Shown in pieces: positions 52,585 through 61,600 of a DNA stretch of 64,000 nt (position 1 is the stretch's first letter; each line of letters starts with the position of its first letter). The position numbers and the translations under genes were made by a program. The notes beneath the pieces are model-generated. The model was not told the origin of the DNA, searched no databases, and saw only the letters and a list, made by a program, of their open reading frames with translations. Source of the stretch: Anastatus disparis (Eukaryota; Arthropoda; Insecta; Hymenoptera; Eupelmidae); NCBI GenBank assembly GCA_017163975.1, contig JAFFSR010000218.1, positions 6,327,501 through 6,391,500 of the forward strand. Direction: 5' to 3'.

Positions 52585-52789
52585 ATTTTTTTTTATTATT
52601 TAACGTCGCTGTATTTGTGCTATCATTGCGATGCTAATTAGCGACGGAGGTTTCTCAGTGTGTTTGTGAGCAAAGCACATGTAGTATACAGTGGTGCTTG
52701 TGTAAAATTGTCTGAGAGCGGGAGTCGAACTCGGGACCTCGAGATTACGAATCCATCGCTCTACCGAATGAGCCACTGACGACCTCGAA
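52585..52789 (-). mobile_element. tRNA-derived SINE, copy 6
   Basis: Full copy on the - strand with A box TGGCTCATTCGGTAGAGCG, B box GTTCGACTCCCGC and the 3' inverted repeat CGTCGCT...AGCGACG intact. Ends are approximate within a T-rich tail. Confidence 0.82.
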
Positions 52790-53025
52790 ATGTCTATTGT
52801 ATTAAATGAAAAAAATGTAAAATTATCCTTAAAAATTTGTTCTTTTTACTTTCGACGAAGCTTGTACATGTTAATTAATTACTTTTTATACTATTAAAAC
52901 AGTAAATCTTTTGATCATTATATTAATAATAATTAATTAATTTAACAATCTAAAAAAAATATCTTTCCATTATAAGCTTAACCCTCGGCTTAACCTGTTG
53001 TCTGTATTTTGTTACTGTACAGTCC

Positions 53026-53078
53026 ATAATCAAGTATTGTTGAAAGTGGTTTGGCCACTTTGAACAATACTTGATTAT
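53026..53078. repeat. 24-bp near-perfect hairpin inside MITE copy E
   Basis: Arms 53026-53049 and 53055-53078 pair at 23 of 24 positions around a 5-nt loop. It sits where copy D also has a local hairpin and where copy C has the short palindrome TACTGCAGTA. Confidence 0.8.
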
Positions 53079-53264
53079 AATTAATTTTAAACTAATCAGA
53101 AAATTTAAAAAAAATTCAAACAATAATAATGTGATGAAGAATATATTTTTACTGAAATATATTTTTTTTATAATCATTATCCTTAAAAAACAAAAAACGA
53201 TAACAAATTTTCAGATTTTTTTCTTTATTTTCTTTGCTTTAGAATCTTAAAAAAAATATTTATT

Positions 53265-53278
53265 ATAAATGTTAACTT
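53265..53278 (+). repeat. LINE target-site duplication, left
   Basis: ATAAATGTTAACTT, identical to 58597-58610. It adjoins the T-rich (A-rich on the element strand) 3' tail. Confidence 0.9.
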
Positions 53279-53297
53279 TTTTTATTTTTTTTAATTG

Positions 53298-53300
<3 letters not shown>

Positions 53301-53328
<28 letters not shown>
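53301..53328. repeat. (AT)n microsatellite at the LINE 3' end
   Basis: About 13 AT units between the ORF2 3' UTR and the A-rich tail, next to AAATAAATAAAT on the element strand. Probably part of, or grown from, the 3' tail. Confidence 0.9.
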
Positions 53329-53332
<4 letters not shown>

Positions 53333-53358
53333 TTATTTCAGCCTTTTGGCCCAGAAAT

Positions 53359-53371
53359 GGACTTTTTACAT
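53359..53371 (-). repeat. 3'-UTR segment complementary to the LINE 5' terminus
   Basis: GGACTTTTTACAT on the + strand; its exact reverse complement is at 58584-58596, the first 13 nt of the element. In element RNA the two could pair as a panhandle. Confidence 0.8.
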
Positions 53372-53582
53372 AAATACAAATTTATATTATTTTACATTTT
53401 ATACATAATTACATAACCTCGCATATACATAATATTACAACTTCATCACCTATCTATATATTTACATACAGTCTTTTTACTTTACTTATTTTAACCCTAT
53501 CTAGTAATAATCCCTAAGATTCTTTTTTTTTTTTTTTTACATATTTTCACTATTTATTCACTTTCTAGTTTGCACAACATGT

Positions 53583-56500
53583 TTAGTCTTTAATACTGTT
53601 CATTCTCCTTTCTTCTTTTTCAATATATTTAAAAAAATCCACTACTTCTTTTAAACCAATCTCACTAAATATTACCTTATCACTCCACTTCTTTGTAATT
53701 TTCAATTCTTCTCTTTTCCCTTTCGTTTTCTCACATTCTTCAAATATATGTTTCATATTGCTATTACCTTTCCCACACAATTGACATAACCTCTCTTTTT
53801 CTTCCATCCAATACTTATTTGCTTTTTCTATATTTCCACATCTTAGTCTTGCAATAGTACAGATATCCTTTCCTCTGGTATTTCTTTGTAAATATAACGG
53901 GATCCCTTCTTTCACTATTTTATTATATTTTGTGTTATATTTTGCCTCTTTAATTTTTGCCATTATCATTTGCTTTTCTATATCTTTACCTCTTATTATC
54001 ATTTCTCCCTGATATTCTTGTCCTACCTCTTTTTTCATTTCAATTGCCATTGTACTATAACCTAAACTATTGAAGAATTTTTCTCTTTCCTCACTATATA
54101 TTTCTTTTTCTTTTAACGTTTTTTTCTCCTCCCAGCACCATTTTATTATCCTCTCCTCGTTACTTTTGGACACTTTATCTTCAAAATTCATGGCTCTCTT
54201 TGCCCAATCCATTCTCATCTTATTCGTATCTGTTTCTTTGTATATAATATATCTAGGTGTGCAAAAATCTAATTTTAATGTCCACCTCATATAATCAGTT
54301 TTCACTTTTTCTAAGCCTTTTCTCTCCGACCATCCCCATACCTCCGCACCATATGACATTACACTTTTGACTAGATAATTAAATAGCATATTTCTTCTTT
54401 TAAAGTCACCTTTGCACCTACGTTCACCAAGTCCCCACGTTTTCTTTGCTGCTAAATTTCCTTTTTTCTTTAACTCTTCTAGATGGTCTTTATAATCACT
54501 GTCGCTGTTGAACATAAAGCCTAGATATTTAAATTTCCTAACCTCTTCAATACTCTCATTTTTCCACTTCCATGTTTCTTGTCTTTCCTTTCCTCTTTTA
54601 TTAAATACTAAGATCTTAGATTTCTCTATACTCACTATTAAGTTTCTTTTGCTACAAAATTTTCTTAGTGTCGTCATCATATCTTCCATTGCCTCTTTAC
54701 CGTTTGCAAGTAGTACTATATCATCAGCGTAAGCCAATGACCATATTCTTTTATTGCCTATCTTGATGCCGCCAATACCTCTTTCTTTAAATTCTTCCTC
54801 CAATTTCGATATGTAAATACAAAATAGATTTGGACTTAATAAATCACCTTGCCTCAGCCCTTTTGTTGTCCAAAACTCCTCTGTTAGACCTTCATTGGTT
54901 CTTATACTTGTCCTGGTTTCTTCGTAAATTCCTTTAATCTTTTCAATCAAATATTTACTGATGTTTCTATCTTCCATTATATTCCATAACTCCTTTCTAT
55001 CAACTGTGTCGAAAGCCGCTTTTAAGTCCACAAAAAACGCATAGACTTTTTCCTTCCTTAACTTAGCTGTCTGCGTAACATGGTTTAGAATAAACACGTT
55101 GTCCATTGTAGATCTACCTTTTCTGAAACCTGCTTGGCCATCCTCTATAACACCCTTTTCCTCAGTTTCCTTTACTAATCTTGCTCTCAGTACCTCTGTA
55201 TAAACCTTATATGCAGTAGGTAATAACGATATACCTCTATAATTTTTTACCTCATTTCTATCACCTTTTTTGAATAATGGTACGATGATCCCTGTTTTCC
55301 ACTCATTTGGCATTTCATCTCCATCCCACACCTTTCCTATGATACATACTAGGTTGTCAATTAAGTCCTTGCCTCCATAAATCCACACCTCATTTGGAAT
55401 ATTATCTGCTCCTGCTGCCTTCTTTTTCTTTACTTTTTTTAGTGCTGAATATATCTCCTCAACTTTTATCTTTCCTTCCTCTACTTTTTCTAATTCTCTA
55501 TTTCTTTTCTCTCCAACTTGTTTTAAAGAGACACCTTCCAACAAACTTTTAAAGTATATTAACCATTCCTCTTTCTTTATTTTATTTTCTATAATCGATT
55601 TCTTTTTTCTTGATTTGTTCAAAAATTTCCAGACTTGGTTCTCATTTTTAATCCCTCTTAACTCTTGATCTTCTGCTTCTTTAAATTCCTTTTCTTTAGA
55701 ATAACATAATTCTCTCCATTCTTTTCTCTGTTTTATATAAGTTTCTTTTAATTTTATACCTTTCCTCCAATCTTTATATATTTTTATTACCTTCCTCTTT
55801 TTCTTAGAACAATCTCTGTCCCACCATCTCTTCATACCTATACTCCATTTTTTTATTTTAACCTCTTTTTTAATAACCTCTTTTTCTATTATGTTCTTCA
55901 ATTTTGTCCATCTATCTTGTGCGCTGTCATTTTCTTCTTTACCTATTTCTAAGTCTTCTGTTCTAGATCTAAAGATTTCTATATTCTCTTCATTCCAGGT
56001 TATAACTTGCTTTATCTTTTCTCACTATTACTATCTCTTTTTTTCATTTGATACTTCTGTACGATTTCTTCTATCTCTAATATTACAGTTATAGGTGCAT
56101 GGTCCGATTCTATCCTTTCCTCAACTTTAAAATTTACTCCATCGTTCCAAATTGCCTCATTTACAATAACGTAATCAATCACTGAGCTCCCTCTCGCACC
56201 TATAAACGTAAATTCTCCTTCCTCATCTCCTTCCGTTGTACCGTTCAAAATGTTCCATCCTTTGTTTTCTATCCAATTAATCAGCTTTAAACCTCCGTTT
56301 CCAATTACTTTGTCTTTACTCACTCTTTTTTATATCTCCTTCACCTCTTTCTTCTCCTAATATTCTACCTTTTTCACCTGTTCTAATATTTAAGTCTCCT
56401 CCTATTATAATTTTCTTTTCATCAACAAAGTCTATCTCATCAAGTTTTTTGTAGATCTTATCCATCCCCTTGGAATTGTAGATTGTAAATACAAAATTTG

Positions 56501-57257
56501 TACCAAAACTTTCTTTTACTTCTGATTTTAATAATCCTTCCTCTAATACATTTGCTAGCTGGCCTTCTTTGTACCATTCTTTTTTAACACCTATTATAAA
56601 CCCTCCTTTAGCCCTCCCTTTCCTCTTTTCTCTTGTTGCCGGTATGATCTTCCAGGCAAAATCTTGCGATAACCTCTCTATTGTTTTTTCAGTGTCTTTT
56701 TCCTCTACCCACGTTTCAATCAGATTTATAAAGTCCGCTTCATACACAAAGTTCCAAAAGTCACTGTCTTTATTATAAATCCCTGCCGTGTTCCAAAATA
56801 TTATTTTTCTTACTTTTTTATTTTTTTCTTCACCTCCACTACCACATGCACTTAACCTTTCAATTTCACTTAATAAGTCACATTCATTTATTTCATTTAC
56901 TTTAACACAGTCATTTACTTTACAACAGTCACTTACTTTAACACAGACACTCTTTTTACTGTTTATTTCATAGCTTGATTTTTGCCTTTCCTTGACTTTA
57001 AAGTTATCACATATTCTAACCTCCTCGCATTTTTTTACTTTTTCTTTTTTCTGTTCCTTTTTATCTTTTTCACTTTCACATTCACTCTTTTTATTGTTTG
57101 TTTCATTGCTTCTACTGTACTCAGTTATACTGTTATCCTCACTAATTTTAACATTTTTCCTTTTTCGAATATTTTTATCTTTCTCTTTGCTATTACTTTT
57201 TTCACTATCCTTACCTCTTCTTATATACTTCCATTCCGGGCTTATTTGAAAAACTGT
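53583..57257 (-). pseudogene. LINE ORF2: APE endonuclease, reverse transcriptase, CCHC (two frameshifts)
   Basis: A reading frame of about 1,224 codons opening just after a TGA at 57258-57260. It lies in the -1 frame to ORF1 and overlaps its end by 16 nt. There is no ATG before the endonuclease. Codons 1-150 form a Lys/Glu-rich extension with Cys repeats near 101-125. APE begins at IIFWNTAG (about codon 152), with IETW, GGDLN and, after a frame change, SVIDYVIVN and ESDHAPI. RT follows with FVDLKAAFDTV, GLRQGDLLSP and YADD (codons 843-846; bases 54720-54731). The C-terminus has a CX2CX8HX4C knuckle (about 1158-1175). A run of six A's (56326-56331) looks one base too long and a run of four (56017-56020) one base too short. 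The middle 0.3 kb is therefore read in another frame, and the frame recovers downstream. Confidence 0.9.
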
Positions 57258-58330
57258 TCAACTTCTGTTGCTTCTTTTTCTTTTTCTTTTTCATTCTCTT
57301 TTTCGTTGCTATTTTTTTCGCTATCTTTCCATATTTTTATAATCTTCTCTCTATCTTCCCATCTAATCCATTCTTCATTGTAGTATATTTTACCTCTAGC
57401 AATCTTTACTTCTGTACCTCTCTCTTTTAATCTCCTTGCCCAACCTCTAATCTCTTTTTGTTTTTCCCTTTCCTCATAATCCATATCGTTTTCTATATAT
57501 ATCGCCGTACCTCTTAATCTGTTTTTATTTGCCATTACCTCTCTTTTTTCTTCAGCTGAATTAAATTTAGCTATTATTACAGATCCCGATTTCCTTGCCT
57601 CTGCTACTGTAACTTCAATCCTTAAACGTTCCCGAAAAAATTCTTCTGCCCATTTATTTAAATCATTTGTATCCCTCACTAACACTCCTCTAATCACTAT
57701 ATTATTTTGTCTTTCCGCTCTGTCTTTCTCTGTTATCAACTTTTTCATTCTCCATACGTCTCTCTCTGTTAGGCTTGCGTAGCTTACCGCGCTGGCGCCA
57801 CTTATCATGCTTCTTGTATTTTTGCCGCTTCTACCACTCCTACCACTAATTAGGCTCCATTGCGATCTAGCCTCGTCTTGCTCTCCCCCTACCGCTCCTT
57901 CTTCTGACTGCGTGTACATGGATATGCGGCTTTCTAGTTCTGTCTCTCTCTTCTTTTCCCTTTCCTCTATATCTTCTATCCTTTTTTCGATCGCTTCTAT
58001 TCTATCCAACATGTCTACCTCTCTTTGTTTCAATTCAACTTTTAATTTTTCAATATCCACTTTTTCTTGTCTTAATCTTTTTAATTCTTCAGAAACTTTT
58101 TCTTTTAGTTCACATAATTTTATTTTATCACCACCTTTTTCATTTTTCTCTTCGAACTTGACTCTTTTGATTGTTCCGTCTCTTTCAAGCAAACTTTGAC
58201 TCTTTCCTGGTTTCTCTTTTTCTTTATCTTTTTCTACACCTTTCGTTTCATTTTTTGTTTTCTCTTTATCCATATCCTCTTTTGTAGTGACTTTATCGTT
58301 CTTATTTTTACTATTATCCTGCTTCGGCAT
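57242..58330 (-). CDS. LINE ORF1: coiled-coil, RRM-like nucleic-acid-binding protein
   Basis: 362 residues from ATG to TAA. Residues 1-65 are Lys/Asp/Glu-rich. About 70-140 is a heptad-like coiled coil (ELKEKVSEELKRL, LDRIEAIEKRIEDIEER). A Ser/Gly-rich linker follows to about 185. About 205-280 resembles the RRM of L1-type ORF1p (NNIVIRGVLV, GSVIIAKFNSAEEKREVM) and about 283-335 a C-terminal domain. The tail is (EK)-rich. In the L1-like ORF1 family these parts give trimerisation and RNA chaperone activity; that role is inferred. The frame is intact. Its last codons overlap the start of the ORF2 frame. Confidence 0.85.
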   Translation of the reverse strand: MPKQDNSKNKNDKVTTKEDMDKEKTKNETKGVEKDKEKEKPGKSQSLLERDGTIKRVKFEEKNEKGGDKIKLCELKEKVSEELKRLRQEKVDIEKLKVELKQREVDMLDRIEAIEKRIEDIEEREKKRETELESRISMYTQSEEGAVGGEQDEARSQWSLISGRSGRSGKNTRSMISGASAVSYASLTERDVWRMKKLITEKDRAERQNNIVIRGVLVRDTNDLNKWAEEFFRERLRIEVTVAEARKSGSVIIAKFNSAEEKREVMANKNRLRGTAIYIENDMDYEEREKQKEIRGWARRLKERGTEVKIARGKIYYNEEWIRWEDREKIIKIWKDSEKNSNEKENEKEKEKEATEVEQFFK

Positions 58331-58543
58331 TTTTCACTTTTCTTTAGGCCTTTGTTCTAACACGTTTTTTTTTTCGAACCTAACCTCTCTCCACCTATCC
58401 ACTTTGTTTCTATCTTTTAAGCTTTTCAACTTCCTCAACTTTATTCAAACTTTCAATAATAATGCTTTACTTTTTGTAACCTTCCTTTTCAGTACTATTT
58501 TAATGCAATTTATTCTTTATTTCACTTATAATTGACACAAAAC

Positions 58544-58557
58544 CGCAGAGCTCTGCG
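58544..58557. repeat. Perfect 14-bp palindrome in the LINE 5' UTR
   Basis: CGCAGAGCTCTGCG, about 40 nt from the element 5' end. It could form a short hairpin in the RNA (stem CGCAG, loop AGCT). It is GC-rich in an AT-rich element. Confidence 0.75.
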
Positions 58558-58596
58558 AAATGCGTGCACACTCCAGCGCCTCCATGTAAAAAGTCC

Positions 58597-58610
58597 ATAA
58601 ATGTTAACTT
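58597..58610 (+). repeat. LINE target-site duplication, right
   Basis: ATAAATGTTAACTT, identical to the left copy. It adjoins the 5' end of the element exactly, so the 5' end is defined to the base. Confidence 0.9.
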
Positions 58611-58646
58611 AAGATGCTTATAAAAAATGTTGCAATATATGAGCTA

Positions 58647-61600
58647 AGATGTTCATTTACTAGTTGATTGACCCGACGATTCAATTTTTATTTCGAAACA
58701 TTCTAAAGTATATTTTATTGATATACGTACAGGAAAATCCGGTCAGATTCAATAAAATGATGCATATAAACTTTCTATGATTGGTTCGCGTGAATTCCAT
58801 ATTACTAATACATAAATTACGCTATCTACGTGAATGGTTAAATCTCTGACTGTTTAATAGGAAATTCCATAGAAAAGCGATTGAAATTCACAACAATAGA
58901 ATCAAATCAGGCCTAATTTACCAATCGCCGCTTTCAATAATTCACTCATATTAACAAATTTTAAAGGTCAAATAATTTATCGCTTATTTTTTTACTTTTA
59001 AATTTTAACGCACAGTTTTGATTCTTCAAAATTGAAATTATTCAATACAGAAGGTTAGCAGAGATTAGATCATAATCGTAATACGCAATATTTTTAAAGC
59101 AATCCCAAAATTTCCGTAACAAAATAATAAATATTGTTGAATCTTCAAATTTTCTAAAAATTTAATCATATGGTATTTCCGTAAACTAACAACAAAAAAA
59201 AGATGCAAGCTTTTCCTCAAGTTCATCATAACATTGAAAAAGATAATATACAGCATCCCGAAAAATTTGCAAAAATATATGAGAGTCAGTACGAGGTCAA
59301 TCGACGCGAAAAAAGGAAGTTAGCTATCGCTTTGATTCTACACTGGGTCAAGGTCTCCTGAATTATAGGTTTCCTTTTTTTTATTTCTTTTAAATCGCAG
59401 ACAGAAAAAAAAAACATACGAGGTAAGCATATAATTGCGGCTGAGCATTGATGTCGGGCAACATTGTAACACGCGTTTTTTCTTATAAATATTGTTACAT
59501 TTATTAATTTGTTTATGGCAATATTAATTCAATGGATGAAAAAAGGTTTATTGATATCGACTTCAATATTTTCTTTTGGCAAACGTCGAGATTGTGGGTA
59601 AATTACAAAAATTCAATGTAGCGATTTCATAATGAATTTTTAAAATTAAAAATAAATTATAAATATAAGTTATGATATAATTTAAGAGAGAAAAAACATT
59701 GTAATATGAACAAAATAATAAATAATTTTATATACTTAAAAGGACTTATTTTTTACGGCCAAATTACATATTCACTTATAAATCGTTCGCTCGAAAAAAA
59801 TATATTACAGAGCATATATCGAACTCATTAGGATTCATAATATTACAAAAAAAGAGAGATAAAGAAACGATGGTAGCGATATGTAAAAATTTGAATGTAA
59901 CTTTATTGCTCAATTAAATTGTAAATTTTTTTGATAGAATGAAAGGATTGTAAGGATGTTCGAATGAATGAATGGGATGCAAAGCGAAGGACGAGAAATT
60001 AAAAGTCCCTCGAGGCTGCTTCTCTTTTTTTTTCTTCATGCTCATACACACGCCGTTTTTCATATTTTTACACGTGCAAAATTTTAAAAATCTTTTCGTC
60101 ATCGAGATAGTAGCTACATATACTTTTGTTGTACATTTTCTTCTGTCTGTTTTTTGTTATGGTTTATTTTTTTTTAAGAACATGCAGTAATCAATTGTAA
60201 GTTATTAATTGTCTGTTGAAATTAAATTAACATGGATTTATATTGAAAATATACTTTTTAAATTTGATTTATTATGGCAAAGATAAAAATGGTTCATAAA
60301 GATTTTTATTATGTAAACAAACAATTATAGTGTATCGATGTTAAGATATCTTTTTGCTTTCGTTTTTGAACATCATTCAAATATTTCAATATATATTTAA
60401 TAGTTGATAAAAATCTTTTGAATGGCATACTTAAAAAAAGTGATTTTACACAATTATTAAACTCTAATCAAAATGATCCTTTAACAATGAATGTAATATT
60501 TTTTATTAAAATTATTATGGTCAATGTCCCAATTGCTACTCACGAACCTATTACTAGCCGTTCATTGTTAAAAATTTTTTTTTGTATCTAAATAACATTG
60601 AGCGGTTAGTAATAGGTTCATTTCTAACAGCGAGTAGCAATTGGGACATTGACCATATAACAAAATTAATTCGGAATTTTTTCGCATAAATTGAAGAACA
60701 AAACTTTAATATTTATTTGTTATTAACTTTTTTTACATGTAAACATAAAATACAAAAAAATTATATTACTCATGTTGACCCTTTGCAAAAGCAGTAAATT
60801 GAAAATACCGAGAAAAGAATATATAATTTAGTATAAAATTATTAATATATAAAATAACGAAAAAAATGTTTCTTCTTTGTAATAAATATACGAGGTATAT
60901 TTAAATTATAAAAAGTGGTTCCATAATGCATAATAACTTGAAAATTAAATATAAAGTAATCTAATATCATAAATAGATTAATTTAAGAAATTTATTTTTA
61001 AAAAATATTAAATTCTATATGTTCGCAAAATTAAAAAAAAAAAACTATTTTAATAATCCAAAATATTAATTATCAATACCATAATTGGTCACACAAACAA
61101 TCACGGAATCAAATTTTTCCAAAGCAACTAAAATTTCTCAAAACTGTTACATTTCAGAACTATTTTTCCACTCAGGTCATGTACAAGCACAAAACAATTT
61201 CACATTCCAATAAGCAAGATATTGATCTTAACGTAACATCCATTGTAACTTAAAACGCACGTGTCGACTTTTTTTACAAGCGCGAGATATATCTTTCAAC
61301 TTCTTTTCATTTTCGGTTTTTTTTTGTAATATTTTTTTTTACCACGATCGGAATGGACAAATGTTTAACATATTTTCGTGGTTTGCGTTGCGATGAAAGA
61401 AATAATCGATCCTTTGAGAATTGCTGAATAAAAAGATATTACAGTAAAACTGATTTGTATTTATTTAATCGAACATTGTTGTTATTTTAATTTTAATCTT
61501 TGTAAAAAAATCATTTATTACTAGCACAAGAATAATTCCAAACAAAATAAACCAATTTCAAGCAGGATAAATAAAAGAAACAAATCTGATGTTAAATCTT

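Larger units (their letters stand above)
53279..58596 (-). mobile_element. Non-LTR retrotransposon (LINE), nearly full length
   Basis: A 5.3-kb element on the - strand. In element order: 266-nt 5' UTR, ORF1 (58330-57242), ORF2 (57257-53583), 3' UTR with a (TA)n tract, then an A-rich tail next to the target duplication. It is bounded by 14-bp direct repeats ATAAATGTTAACTT at 53265-53278 and 58597-58610. ORF1 has a coiled coil and an RRM-like region; ORF2 has APE endonuclease, reverse transcriptase and a CCHC knuckle, a domain order typical of APE-type LINEs. Clade is unresolved from sequence alone. ORF2 has two single-base indels, so this copy is probably not autonomous. Confidence 0.92.
52990..58646 (-). 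mobile_element. TTAA MITE family, copy E, split by the LINE
   Basis: Left part 52990-53278 begins TTAACCTGTT, as in copy C, and contains the AATTAATTTTAAACTAATCAG and AGTAAAAATATATTC (reverse) blocks. The right part, 58611-58646, continues with TTATAAAAAATGTTGCAATA, matching the other family end. The LINE with its target duplication separates the two parts. The right terminus is decayed (CTAA instead of TTAA). Confidence 0.7.

Noticed and set aside
57242..58330. Open frames on the + strand across the LINE (for example 57807-58199)
   Set aside because: Ser/Phe/Leu-rich antisense shadows of the purine-rich LINE ORFs.
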